Of a stretch of 64,000 nt of DNA, positions 16,267 to 24,291 are shown one piece after another; the stretch's first letter is position 1; the number at the start of each line of letters is the position of its first letter. Under the pieces are notes generated by a model, which saw nothing but the letters and a program-made list of their open reading frames with translations, was not told the origin of the DNA and did no database searches. Location of the stretch: NCBI RefSeq assembly GCF_016464385.1, contig NZ_JADMLH010000007.1, positions 186,001 through 250,000 of the forward strand, written 5' to 3'. The DNA is from Nucisporomicrobium flavum (GTDB taxonomy: Bacteria > Actinomycetota > Actinomycetes > Mycobacteriales > Micromonosporaceae). A program made the position numbers and the translations under genes.

Positions 16267-17054
16267 TGGTGGCTCCCCAGGTGCTGCAGGGCCTCGGTCA
16301 CGGAGGCGCGGTCCGGGCGGTCGATCTCGCCGGCGATCCGGCCGTCGGCGAGCAGGACCACGCGGTCGGCGTACGCGGCGGCGCCCGGGTCGTGGGTGAC
16401 CATCACGATCGTCTGGCCGAGGTCGCGCACCGAGTTGCGCAGGAACGACAGCACCTCGGCGCCGGAGCGCGAGTCCAGGTTGCCGGTCGGCTCGTCGGCG
16501 AAGACGACCTCCGGCCGGGAGACCAGCGCGCGGGCCAGGGCGACGCGCTGCTGCTGACCGCCGGAGAGCTCGCTGGGGCGGTGGGTGAGCCGCCCGGTGA
16601 GGCCGAGCACGTCGGTCAGGTGGGCCAGCAGCCCGCGCTCGGCGGTGCGGCCGGCCAGGTCCAGCGGCAGCGTGATGTTCTGCTCGGCGGTCAGCTGCGG
16701 CAGCAGGTTGAACGACTGGAAGACGAAGCCGATCCGCTCCCGGCGCACCTTGGTCAGCACCTTGTCGGGCTGCACGGTCAGGTCGGTGCCGCCGAGCATG
16801 GCGTGCCCGGAGGTGGCCTTGTCGAGGCCGGCGAGGCAGTGCATGAGCGTCGACTTGCCGGAGCCGGACGGGCCCATGATCGCGGTGAACTGGGCGCGGG
16901 TGAAGCCGACCGTGACGCCGTCGAGGGCGCGGACGGCGGTGTCGCCGGTGCCGTACACCTTGACGAGGTCCACGGCCGCCACGGCGGTCATGCGCTCGTC
17001 CGGGCCGGCACCGGCGGGGGTCGTCGGCGCGACGGCCGGGGACTGCGGGTACAT
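16263..17054 (-). CDS. ABC transporter ATP-binding protein, MacB/LolD type
   Basis: 263 residues. Walker A GPSGSGKSTLMH, signature LSGGQQQRVALARAL, Walker B VVFADEPTGNLD, and a switch His in VMVTHDPGAAAYADR are all present. It powers the overlapping FtsX-type permease. The ATG at 17054 has a CCGGAGGC ribosome-binding site 6 nt upstream; a second in-frame ATG about 20 codons later (MTAVAAVDL) is possible. The N-terminal 20 residues are proline/alanine-rich and not part of the ATPase fold. It is divergent from the sensor kinase gene at 17211, with a 156-nt intergenic region in which I see no certain operator. Confidence 0.92.
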   Translation of the reverse strand: MYPQSPAVAPTTPAGAGPDERMTAVAAVDLVKVYGTGDTAVRALDGVTVGFTRAQFTAIMGPSGSGKSTLMHCLAGLDKATSGHAMLGGTDLTVQPDKVLTKVRRERIGFVFQSFNLLPQLTAEQNITLPLDLAGRTAERGLLAHLTDVLGLTGRLTHRPSELSGGQQQRVALARALVSRPEVVFADEPTGNLDSRSGAEVLSFLRNSVRDLGQTIVMVTHDPGAAAYADRVVLLADGRIAGEIDRPDRASVTEALQHLGSHQ

Positions 17055-17210
17055 CGGATTGCCTCCGGGATGTGGATCTGTGGGAACGCTGAGAATCCTG
17101 CGGCAGACCGGGGCACGCCCACATCGGCCCGCAGCGGGGGACGGCGCGCGGCGCGGATCTGCCTTTCGGCCGATGGGAGGCCCGGGAGCAGGCATTACGC
17201 TCGAGACACG

Positions 17211-18386
17211 ATGTTGACGCAACGTGACCTGCTGTTCCGCCTCGCCCAGTTCGCCGCCCTGTTCGTCATGGCGTGCATCGGCCTCTTCGACCTCGCCTCC
17301 GGCCTGGCGGACAGCGGTGCGCTGGTGCTGCTGCGCGTACCCATGGCGATCGCGACCGCGGCGGTGTGGCTGCCCCGGCACCGCCAGGGCTCCAAACGGC
17401 TGCCCCGGACCGCGCTGATCCTCGCCGTCTGCTCCCTGTTCCTGACCGTCGTGGTCGCGGCGTCCGCCTCCGGGTACGGCGGCGGCAGCTGGGGCCTCGC
17501 CGAAACGGTCGGGCTGATGGGCGTGCTGTTCGTCGTCTGCCGGCGGGGCGACCCGCAGTGGTCGGTCGGCGCCGTGCTGGCGCTCGGCATGGCGCTGGGC
17601 TTCCTCCCGCTGCGCAGCGGCGCCGACTACGGGATGGTCATCGCCGGCCTGGTGCAGGGCCTGGCCGCCACGGCGGTCATCGGCGCCGGCGTCTACCTGC
17701 GGATGATCGAGTCGACCCGGCACCGGGCGATGGACGCCGTCCGCGCCGAGCAGCGCGCCGAGTTCGCCCGCGATCTGCACGACTTCATCGCCCACCACGT
17801 GACCGGCATCGTCGTGCAGGCCCAGGGCGCCCGGTTCATCGCCGAGCAGGACCCGAAGCGCGCGCTGATCGCGCTGGAGCAGATCGAGGCGGCCGGCGCG
17901 GAGACGATGGCCTCGATGCGGCGCATGGTCGGTGTCCTGCGGGACCCGAACGCGTCGCCGGACGCCCCGCTCACCCCGCTGGCCGGCGTGGACGAGCTCG
18001 CGCCGCTGCTGGAGCAGTTCACCAACTCCGGCGGCCCGCTCGCCCGGTTGCACGTGGACGGCAGCACCGCGGGGGTGCCCGTCGAGGTGTCCACGTCGGC
18101 GTACCGGGTGGTGATGGAGGCGCTGACGAACATCCGGCGGCACGCGCAGGGCGTGCGGGTCGCGGACGTCTGGATCCGGCGTACGCCCGACTGGCTGCTC
18201 GTCCGGGTCGCCAACGACGGTTTGCCGCCCAAGGCCGCGGCGCCGCGGGAGGCGCCGGGGTACGGTCTCGTGGGCCTGCAGGAGCGGGTCCGCGCGGTCG
18301 GCGGGCGCATCACCGCCGGGCCGGGCATCGACGGCGGCTGGGTGGTCGACGCGGCCCTGCCGCTCGACCAGGAGGTGACGCGGTGA
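17211..18386 (+). CDS. NarL-type sensor histidine kinase
   Basis: 391 residues. About five membrane helices fill the first 165 residues (LAQFAALFVMACIGLFDLAS onward), without a large extracytoplasmic sensor. The HisKA_3 phospho-acceptor region (FARDLHDFIAHHVTGIVVQA) and an ATPase domain ending GYGLVGLQERVRAVGGRI follow. The response regulator gene overlaps its stop (GTGA). Systems of this type next to MacB-like exporters often sense membrane-active compounds, so the divergent ABC pair is the likely target. TACGCT lies 9 nt before the ATG and may be the -10. Confidence 0.9.
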   Translation: MLTQRDLLFRLAQFAALFVMACIGLFDLASGLADSGALVLLRVPMAIATAAVWLPRHRQGSKRLPRTALILAVCSLFLTVVVAASASGYGGGSWGLAETVGLMGVLFVVCRRGDPQWSVGAVLALGMALGFLPLRSGADYGMVIAGLVQGLAATAVIGAGVYLRMIESTRHRAMDAVRAEQRAEFARDLHDFIAHHVTGIVVQAQGARFIAEQDPKRALIALEQIEAAGAETMASMRRMVGVLRDPNASPDAPLTPLAGVDELAPLLEQFTNSGGPLARLHVDGSTAGVPVEVSTSAYRVVMEALTNIRRHAQGVRVADVWIRRTPDWLLVRVANDGLPPKAAAPREAPGYGLVGLQERVRAVGGRITAGPGIDGGWVVDAALPLDQEVTR

Positions 18387-19021
18387 TCCGCGTGATGATC
18401 GCCGACGATCAGGCGATGGTACGCACCGGCTTCGGCATGATCATCGGTGCGCAGCCCGACATGGAGCTGGTCGGCGAGGCGGCCGACGGCGTCGAGGCGG
18501 TCGCGATGGCGCGCAAGCTCAAGCCGGACGTGGCGCTGTTCGACATCCGCATGCCCCGCATGGACGGCCTCGAGGCGTTGCGGCTGCTGGCCGGCCCCGG
18601 CGTCGCGGACCCGATGAAGGTGGTCGTGGTGACGACCTTCGACCTCGACGAGTACGTGCACCAGGCGCTGCGCAACGGCGCGGCCGGCTTCCTGCTCAAG
18701 GACTCCGGCCCGGCGCTGCTGGTGGAGGCGGTCCGCGCGGCGGTCTCCGGCGACGCGCTGATCAGCCCGTCGATCACCGTCCGCCTGCTCGAGCACCTCT
18801 CCCCGCCCGCGCCGAGCGACGACGACGGCGGCCTGTCCCCGCGCGAGCTGGACGTGGTGAAGCTGGCCGCCCGCGGGCTCACCAACGCCGAGATCGCGAC
18901 GCAGCTGTTCATCTCGGTCGGCACGGTCAAGACGCACCTGGGCAGCGTCCAGACCAAGCTGGGCGCCCGCAACCGGGTGGAGATCGCCGCCTGGGCCTGG
19001 GAACGCCGCCTGGTCAGCTGA
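18383..19021 (+). CDS. NarL/LuxR-type response regulator
   Basis: 212 residues. Receiver domain (VMIADDQAMVRTGFGMII, FDIRMPRMDGLEAL, LLKDSGPALLVEAV) and a LuxR helix-turn-helix (LSPRELDVVKLAARGLTNAEIA, FISVGTVKTHLGSVQTKLGA). GTG 18383 overlaps the kinase stop. It is the cognate DNA-binding partner of that kinase and probably regulates the divergent ABC transporter. Only 1 nt separates its stop from the restored stop of the convergent nitroreductase gene. Confidence 0.93.
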   Translation: MIRVMIADDQAMVRTGFGMIIGAQPDMELVGEAADGVEAVAMARKLKPDVALFDIRMPRMDGLEALRLLAGPGVADPMKVVVVTTFDLDEYVHQALRNGAAGFLLKDSGPALLVEAVRAAVSGDALISPSITVRLLEHLSPPAPSDDDGGLSPRELDVVKLAARGLTNAEIATQLFISVGTVKTHLGSVQTKLGARNRVEIAAWAWERRLVS

Positions 19022-19022
19022 C

Positions 19023-19689
19023 TCATCCGCCGACGAAGCTGACCGTTTCGCTTAAGGGGCGCGCGCCCGGTGTGCAACCGCCGCGCGCCCTCCCTCTCGA
19101 AGCCCACCGCCACCCCGCAGAGCAGCACGAGCCGCGCATCGGCACCGACCGCGTCGCTGACGGTCCGGCGGTACGTCGTCCACATCACCTGCGGGCAGCT
19201 GTGCAGACCTTCGGCCCGCAGCAACAGCATGATGGTCTGCAGGTGGATCCCCGCGTCGGCCCACTGCCCCGGCCCCATCGTCCGGTCGACGTAGCAGAAC
19301 AGCACGACCGGGGCCCCGAACGCCCCGGTGTTCAGCGCGGCGACCTTCCGGCGCCGGTCCGGGTCGTCCGGCTCGATGCCCAGGAAGGCGCGGCGCCGGG
19401 CCGTGGCCGCGGCGGCCCGCTCGGCATAGGGCGAGCTCAGGTCGGCCGGGTACATCGGGAATTCCCGCTCGTCGCCGGGATCGTCGGCCAGCGCCCGAGC
19501 GGTGGCCCGCCGTTTCAGGCCGGCCAGGGGCTCGCCGGTCACCACGTAAAGATGCCACGGCTGGAGGTTGCCGCTCGACGGGGCCCGCGCCGCGGCGGTC
19601 AGCACCCGGTCGAGCACCGCCCTGGGCACCGGTTCGTCGCTGAACGCCCGTACGGCCCGGCGGCTGGCGACCGCTTCGTAGACATCCAT
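19023..19689 (-). CDS. Nitroreductase-family flavoprotein with a one-base frameshift near its 3' end
   Basis: FMN-binding nitroreductase fold: MDVYEAVASRRAVRAFSDEP, APSSGNLQPWHLYVVTG, NTGAFGAPVVLFCYVDRTMG, LLLRAEGLHSCPQVMW. As read, the frame runs past the expected end and antisense through the whole response-regulator gene. Skipping one A at 19054-19055 (CTT-A-AGC) restores the family-like tail RAPLSETVSFVGG and a TGA at 19023-19025, giving 221 residues. The coordinates assume that correction. A sequencing error, a real mutation (loss of the last nine residues' frame) or +1 ribosomal frameshifting at CTTAAGC are all possible. It follows the membrane-protein gene by 13 nt, so they are probably co-transcribed. 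Confidence 0.8.
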
Positions 19690-19702
19690 GTCGTCGCGCC
19701 GC

Positions 19703-20671
19703 TCAGACGCAGCGCGGCCGGGTACGGATCTGGTACGAGACCGCCGCGACGCCCAGCGCCCAGCCGTAGCCACCGAACGCGACCGACGCCGCGCCGCCCA
19801 GACTGACGACGCCGTACTCGGTGAAGAACGCGTACACCAGGCCCCCGGTCCCGTAGAGCGCCAGTGTCGGCGCGATCAGCCACACCGGAGCGAGCGGCGG
19901 GAACCGGGGTACGCGGCGACCGGCCAGCCAGAGCGTCCACCGAGGGAACACCATCCCCCACGGACGGACCAGGCCCAGGAGGAGGAAGACGGCGAGACCG
20001 ACGCCCACCACCCCGGCGGCGATCATGGGCCACGACGGCCGGAAGCCGTCCGGCTCGATCCCCGACACCCCGAGCGCACCGAGGGTGTGCAGGAACAGGT
20101 ACGGCAGGAAGAGCGCACAACCGGCGTACGCGATCCGGCGCACGGCGATCGGGGCAGCGTGCGGCTCGGGGTACCGCCGACCGGACAAGCCCGGCCCGTG
20201 CGCCCTGCCACACCGTACGCAGACGCCGCGGCTGCGCCGTTGCCAGGACAGCGCGGTGGCGGTGAACAACGCACCGACGCCCGCGAGGGCGAGCCGCTCC
20301 AGGAAGGCCGCCCAGTCGTGCACCGCGCCGGTCAGCGTCAGCTCGATGAGGCTCAACAGGACCCAGCAGCTGCCGGCCACCGTCAGCGCGGCCACCGTCC
20401 ACAGTGCGACCGCGATCGTAGGGGCCGACACGGCCCGCTCCCCCGCGACGATGGTGGCCGTGGCGGCGGCCGCTCCGACAAGGAGCACCGCTGCGCCGGG
20501 CCACACGGCGAACCGGAAGCCGATGAAATGCTCGCTACCGGCGAACGCTGTCGTCAGCACCACCACGCCGTACAGCAACGCCGAGGCCGCGGCGAGACGC
20601 CCCACCCAGGACGGCCATCGGGACATCCATCCACGCACCGAATCGCGCCGTTGCTGTGCGATCTGCTCCAT
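19703..20671 (-). CDS. Polytopic membrane protein of unknown function
   Basis: 322 residues with roughly eight hydrophobic helices (for example LAAASALLYGVVVLTTAFAG, FAVWPGAAVLLVGAAAATAT, ALWTVAALTVAGSCWVLLSL, MIAAGVVGVGLAVFLLLGLV). A short cytoplasmic loop carries a CVRCGRAHGPG cysteine pair, possibly metal-binding. I do not recognise the family. The nitroreductase gene lies 13 nt downstream on the same strand. A weak GATGCT hexamer stands 6 nt before the ATG. Expression with a nitroreductase hints at a redox or detoxification setting, but nothing in the sequence proves it. Confidence 0.7.
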   Translation of the reverse strand: MEQIAQQRRDSVRGWMSRWPSWVGRLAAASALLYGVVVLTTAFAGSEHFIGFRFAVWPGAAVLLVGAAAATATIVAGERAVSAPTIAVALWTVAALTVAGSCWVLLSLIELTLTGAVHDWAAFLERLALAGVGALFTATALSWQRRSRGVCVRCGRAHGPGLSGRRYPEPHAAPIAVRRIAYAGCALFLPYLFLHTLGALGVSGIEPDGFRPSWPMIAAGVVGVGLAVFLLLGLVRPWGMVFPRWTLWLAGRRVPRFPPLAPVWLIAPTLALYGTGGLVYAFFTEYGVVSLGGAASVAFGGYGWALGVAAVSYQIRTRPRCV

Positions 20672-20824
20672 CGGCGCAGCATCCCGCGGCGTGCCTGTGA
20701 GTGCGCTGAGCGCGGAACGGGCCGGCCGGCCGGTCCACCGGCAGGCTGACCCCGAACGGGCGAATCTCGCACCGGGTCGGGCAACCCGGCCCGCGCGGGA
20801 TGATCTTTGCCGACGATCGTGGCC

Positions 20825-21988
20825 ATGCAGCTCACCCGAACCGGCCGCTTCGGCCTCGCCCTGGCGACCGTCCTCGCCGGCCTCGTCCTGCCTTCGTCAC
20901 CCTCCAACGCCGCAGCGCCGACGGCGAACTGGGCCCAGGACGGCTACGGTCCCGGCCACACGTCGTACAACCCGGCCGAGTCCGTCATCAACTCGTCGAC
21001 AGTGGGCAAGCTCAAGACCCGCTGGACCGTCACCCCGAAGGCGGGACCGGACAGCTGCCCGCTGGACCCGGTCGCCCCCGTCGTCGTGGGCGGCCGGATG
21101 TTCGTGCTGGAGCCCGACGGCAACGGGGTCGGCGCGTACGACACGAAGACCGGCAAGCGGCTGTGGGCGTACACCGCCGGGTATCTGGAGGCCACCGGCC
21201 TGGCCGTGGCCGGCGGCACGGTCGTCGTCACGGACATCAACTGTTTCTCGAACAGCAACTACGACAGCAACGTCATCGCGCTCGACGCCGCCACGGGCGC
21301 CGAACGGTGGAGCAGCCTCACCTGGTGGACGACCGACACCGTGGTCGTCGACGCCGGCACGGTGGCCGTGTCCGGCTTCTGCGGTACCTGCGACGGCGAG
21401 GAGCACGGGGTCGAGGCGTTCCGCCTGTCCGACGGTGCTTCGCTGTGGAGCCGTCCGAACGCCGTCCTCGCCGGGCCGGTCTCGTCGGGCGGGCGGATCC
21501 TGCTGGCCGGGACGCGCACCGCGTACACCGAGGCGGTGTCCATCGCCACGGGCACGGGGCCGTGGATGACCGGCCTGCGCTACTCGGCGAGCGCCGCCGA
21601 TCCGGCTCGCGCCCAGTACTACGTCTCCGGGACGCCGGGCCTGCGCGCGCTGGCCACTGGCAGCGGGAAAACACTGTGGACGGTCAAGCACGAGTCGGGC
21701 GACCTGGCCACCGACGGCCGGCGGGTCTACGTCGCCTCGGCCGGGCGGATCAACGCGTACGACCCGAAGAACGGCAAGCTGCTGTGGACGCGGAAGCTGG
21801 CCACCCCGGGGAACCTGGTGCGCGCCGGCGGTCTCCTCTACGCCACCAGCGGCACCAAGCTGCTGGTCCTCGCGCCGACCAGCGGGACGACGATCCGCCC
21901 CTTCGGCACGGCGACCCGGCACGTCGTGGTCGCGGGCGGCCGCCTGTACGTCACGAACGGCCGGACGGTCCGGGCGTACACGCCGTGA
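20825..21988 (+). CDS. Secreted PQQ-type beta-propeller repeat protein
   Basis: 387 residues. A signal peptide (MQLTRTGRFGLALATVLAG...SNAAA) is followed by repeats with the PQQ-like blade signature of a Trp plus Gly/Leu-rich strands: AYDTKTGKRLWAYTAG, ALDAATGAERWSS, AFRLSDGASLWSR, ALATGSGKTLWTVKHESG, AYDPKNGKLLWTRKLATPG. The dehydrogenase active-site residues are not evident, so a scaffold or binding role is more likely than an enzyme. ATG 20825 was chosen over 20807 because it begins the signal peptide and a GACGAT hexamer lies 7 nt upstream. Its last 38 nt overlap the 3' end of the convergent tetR gene. Confidence 0.82.
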   Translation: MQLTRTGRFGLALATVLAGLVLPSSPSNAAAPTANWAQDGYGPGHTSYNPAESVINSSTVGKLKTRWTVTPKAGPDSCPLDPVAPVVVGGRMFVLEPDGNGVGAYDTKTGKRLWAYTAGYLEATGLAVAGGTVVVTDINCFSNSNYDSNVIALDAATGAERWSSLTWWTTDTVVVDAGTVAVSGFCGTCDGEEHGVEAFRLSDGASLWSRPNAVLAGPVSSGGRILLAGTRTAYTEAVSIATGTGPWMTGLRYSASAADPARAQYYVSGTPGLRALATGSGKTLWTVKHESGDLATDGRRVYVASAGRINAYDPKNGKLLWTRKLATPGNLVRAGGLLYATSGTKLLVLAPTSGTTIRPFGTATRHVVVAGGRLYVTNGRTVRAYTP

Positions 21989-22538
21989 TGAGCTCCTCCA
22001 CCAGCGCCGCGCCGACCGGCTCGCCGGTCACGAGCACCCGGTAGTAGATCGGGCCGACCAGCCGGTCCACCAGCACGTCGAGGTCCGCGTCCGCGGGCAG
22101 TTCGCCGCGCGCCACCGCGCGCTCGAGCGGTCTGCGGTCGCGGGCCCGCTGATGGGTCAGGTGCTCCTCGCGCAGCCGCGCGGCCAGCGCCGGGTCGTGC
22201 TGCGCCTGACCGGTCAGCGCCCGGAACACCGCACCCGCGTCCGACTCCACCAGGTACGCGGCGAGCCGGGTGAGGTACTCGCGCAGGTCGCCGGCGAGGC
22301 TGCCGGTGTCCTGCGGTTCCAGGTCCTCGGCGGAGTCCTGGATGAACGCGTCCATCAGCACGTCGGTCTTGGACGGCCACCAGCGGTAGATGGTCTGCTT
22401 CGCCACCCCGGCCCGCGCGGCGATGCCCTCGATGGTCAGCCCGGCGAAGCCCTTCTCCACCAGCAGGTCGTCCGCCGCGAGCAGCACGTTCTGCCGGGCC
22501 TGTTCGCTGCGCCCGTGCCGGTTGCCCCGGTGTTCCAC
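21951..22538 (-). CDS. TetR-family transcriptional regulator
   Basis: 195 residues. Helix-turn-helix: LLAADDLLVEKGFAGLTIEG, AARAGVAKQTIYRWWPSKTD, followed by a C-terminal domain of the TetR_C type (GSLAGDLREYLTRLAAYLVE). The GTG at 22538 has a GGGAGG ribosome-binding site 5 nt upstream. It is divergent from an O-methyltransferase-like gene; the 46-nt gap contains a perfect 22-bp palindrome, so it very probably represses both itself and the methyltransferase. Confidence 0.9.
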   Translation of the reverse strand: MEHRGNRHGRSEQARQNVLLAADDLLVEKGFAGLTIEGIAARAGVAKQTIYRWWPSKTDVLMDAFIQDSAEDLEPQDTGSLAGDLREYLTRLAAYLVESDAGAVFRALTGQAQHDPALAARLREEHLTHQRARDRRPLERAVARGELPADADLDVLVDRLVGPIYYRVLVTGEPVGAALVEELITACTPGPSGRS

Positions 22539-22552
22539 TTCGCCTCCCTTGC

Positions 22553-22574
22553 CTAGACGCAACGTTGCGTCTAG
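22553..22574. promoter_or_regulatory. Perfect 22-bp TetR operator
   Basis: The arms CTAGACGCAAC and GTTGCGTCTAG are exact inverses with no central spacer. The right edge overlaps the TAGCGT -10 hexamer (22572-22577) of the methyltransferase gene, so binding of the adjacent TetR would block that promoter directly. Confidence 0.8.
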
Positions 22575-22577
22575 CGT
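22572..22577 (+). promoter_or_regulatory. -10 hexamer TAGCGT, leaderless start for methyltransferase
   Basis: TAGCGT ends 7 nt before the ATG at 22585 and no ribosome-binding site is present. It overlaps the last three bases of the 22-bp palindrome. Confidence 0.6.
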
Positions 22578-22584
22578 AGCCGCC

Positions 22585-23244
22585 ATGCCGACCACTCTGA
22601 CACAGTCACCCGCCGCGGCCGTCCTCGACCGGCTCTTCACCGCCGCCTGGCGGGACGACCTCCTCGACCACCCGGACCTCGACTTCGACACGGCCACGGC
22701 CCAGGAGCGCGCCGACGCGCTCCACGACGTCTACATGCCGGTCTCGCCGCGCGGCGGAGAGCTGCTCTACTCGCTCGTCCGGACCAGCCGGCCCGGCACG
22801 GTCGTCGAGTTCGGCACGTCGTACGGCATCTCCACGCTCTACCTGGCCGCCGCGGTCACCGACAACGGCTTCGGGCACGTCTACACCACCGAGCTCAGCG
22901 CGGCGAAGGTGGCCGCGGCCGGCGCCAACCTGGCCGAGGCCGGGCTGGCCGGCGTCGTCACGATCCTGCCCGGCGACGCGCTGCGGACGCTGGCCGAGGT
23001 CGCCGGGCCCGTCGACCTCGTGCTGCTCGACGGCTGGAAGGACCTCTGCCTGCCGGTCCTGCGCCTGCTGGAACCCCGGCTGCGCCCGGGCGCCCTCGTC
23101 GTCGCCGACGACACCACGTTCGCGAGCATGGCCGGCTATCTGGCGTACGTGCGCGACCCGGCGAACGGCTACGTCAGCGTGGACTTCCCCGTCGCCGACG
23201 GCATGGAGCTGAGCTGCTGGTCCCCCGCGACCGCGATCCAGTAA
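22585..23244 (+). CDS. O-methyltransferase-like protein (class I SAM fold)
   Basis: 219 residues. SAM-binding motif I VVEFGTSYGISTLYLAAAV, an acidic strand end in VYTTELSAAKV, motif IPGDALRTL and the post-motif VDLVLLDGWKDLCLPVL...LRPGALVVADDT, as in catechol/caffeoyl-CoA-type O-methyltransferases. The acceptor is unknown. It sits under a 22-bp operator of the divergent TetR, an arrangement usual for genes of stress or xenobiotic response. The last 76 nt overlap the 3' end of the convergent GNAT gene. Confidence 0.85.
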   Translation: MPTTLTQSPAAAVLDRLFTAAWRDDLLDHPDLDFDTATAQERADALHDVYMPVSPRGGELLYSLVRTSRPGTVVEFGTSYGISTLYLAAAVTDNGFGHVYTTELSAAKVAAAGANLAEAGLAGVVTILPGDALRTLAEVAGPVDLVLLDGWKDLCLPVLRLLEPRLRPGALVVADDTTFASMAGYLAYVRDPANGYVSVDFPVADGMELSCWSPATAIQ

Positions 23245-23750
23245 CGGCGGACCCGGCCGATCTCCGTGTCGCGGACGTCCTCCAGCACGCCGCCGGTGCG
23301 CTCGATCGTGCGGCGGGAGGCCTCGTTCGCCTCGTTGCAGGTCACCAGCACCCGATCCAGACCAAGGTTCTTCGCGTACGGCAGCACGCCCGCGAGCGCC
23401 CACGACGCCAGGCCACGCCGGCGTGCACTGGGGCGTACGCCGTACCCGATGTGACCGCCGGCCTCGAGCAGGAAGTCGTTGAGCTCGTGCCGCAGCGCGA
23501 TCGTGCCCAGCACCTCGTCGCCCTCGGCCATCCACCAGTAGGTGCAGTGCACCCAGCCCGGCACCGGCGGGACGGCCGGATCCGACTCGCGCAGGAGCTT
23601 GCGGACGAACGCCGCGAAGCCGTCCGGCGTGTCGACGTCGTCGCCGGGGCGCAGGCCGGAGCCGTCCTGGTGCACGCCGCGCCCCCAGTCGTCGCGGGCG
23701 GCGAGCCAGCTGTCGTGCAGGCGGGCGGTGGGGGCGATCAACTCGGGCAC
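23169..23750 (-). CDS. GNAT-family N-acetyltransferase
   Basis: 193 residues. The acetyl-CoA-binding core is visible: HIGYGVRPSARRRGLASWAL (the R/Q-x-x-G-x-G/A equivalent), LVTCNEANEASRRTIERTGG, and VRRYWI. Substrate unknown. The GTG at 23750 is preceded by TAACCT with a 6-nt gap; the first three bases of that hexamer are the stop codon of the upstream marR gene, so it may have its own leaderless promoter as well as read-through. About 15 residues past the usual RRYWI end overlap the methyltransferase gene on the other strand. Confidence 0.85.
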   Translation of the reverse strand: MPELIAPTARLHDSWLAARDDWGRGVHQDGSGLRPGDDVDTPDGFAAFVRKLLRESDPAVPPVPGWVHCTYWWMAEGDEVLGTIALRHELNDFLLEAGGHIGYGVRPSARRRGLASWALAGVLPYAKNLGLDRVLVTCNEANEASRRTIERTGGVLEDVRDTEIGRVRRYWIAVAGDQQLSSMPSATGKSTLT

Positions 23751-23756
23751 GGGGCC

Positions 23757-23762
23757 AGGTTA
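23757..23762 (-). promoter_or_regulatory. -10 hexamer TAACCT embedded in the marR stop codon
   Basis: Read on the minus strand, TAACCT ends 6 nt before the GNAT GTG. Its TAA is the marR stop codon. Confidence 0.5.
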
Positions 23763-24260
23763 GGCGCGACCGTCCGGTCCCGCGACCCGGCCCGCGTCGT
23801 CCGCCGCGATGCGGGACATGATGCGCCGGGCCATGTCGCCGAGCCGGGCCAGGTCGTCGTCGCTGAGCGCGTCGAGCACGAGCTCCCGCACGGCCGCGAC
23901 GTGGCCCGGCGCGCTCTGCCGCACCTTCTCCCAGCCCGCCTCGGTCAGCACGGCGTTGGTGTAGCGGCCGTCCCGCGGGCAGGTCGTCCGCTCGACCCAG
24001 CCGCGGCCCTCGAGACGCTTGACCACGTGCGACAGTCGCGACAGCGAGCCGTTGGCCAGCGCCGCCAGCTCGCTCATCCGGCGGGTGCGCTGCGGCGCCT
24101 CGGAGAGGTTGGCCAGCACGAGGTATTCGAAGTGGCTCAGGCCGGAGTCGCGCTGCATCTGCGCGTCGAGGGCCGCCGGGAGGCGCAGGAGCAGGCCGCC
24201 GACCGGCAGCCAGGACTCGAGCTCGCCGGCGCTCAGCCATCGGGTGGGTTCGGCGCTCAC
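23760..24260 (-). CDS. MarR-family transcriptional regulator
   Basis: 166 residues. Winged helix of the MarR type: LSHFEYLVLANLSEAPQRTR, MSELAALANGSLSRLSHVVK, LEGRGWVERTTCPRDGRYTN, VLTEAGWEKV. Such proteins respond to phenolic or oxidative signals and often control neighbouring genes; the GNAT gene 9 nt downstream is a candidate. GTG 24260 has TACGAT 6 nt upstream and no Shine-Dalgarno, so it is probably leaderless. A TTGAAGCTTCAA palindrome just upstream (about 24279-24290) could be its own operator. Confidence 0.9.
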   Translation of the reverse strand: MSAEPTRWLSAGELESWLPVGGLLLRLPAALDAQMQRDSGLSHFEYLVLANLSEAPQRTRRMSELAALANGSLSRLSHVVKRLEGRGWVERTTCPRDGRYTNAVLTEAGWEKVRQSAPGHVAAVRELVLDALSDDDLARLGDMARRIMSRIAADDAGRVAGPDGRA

Positions 24261-24266
24261 CGCCCC

Positions 24267-24290
24267 ATCGTACGTCGGTTTGAAGCTTCA
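24267..24290 (-). promoter_or_regulatory. marR promoter: TACGAT -10 with upstream TTGAAGCTTCAA palindrome
   Basis: TACGAT (minus strand, 24267-24272) ends 6 nt before the marR GTG. A perfect 12-bp palindrome TTGAAGCTTCAA lies at 24279-24290, between this hexamer and the stop of the DUF305 gene. MarR proteins bind palindromes of about this size, so autoregulation is plausible. Confidence 0.5.
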
Positions 24291-24291
24291 A

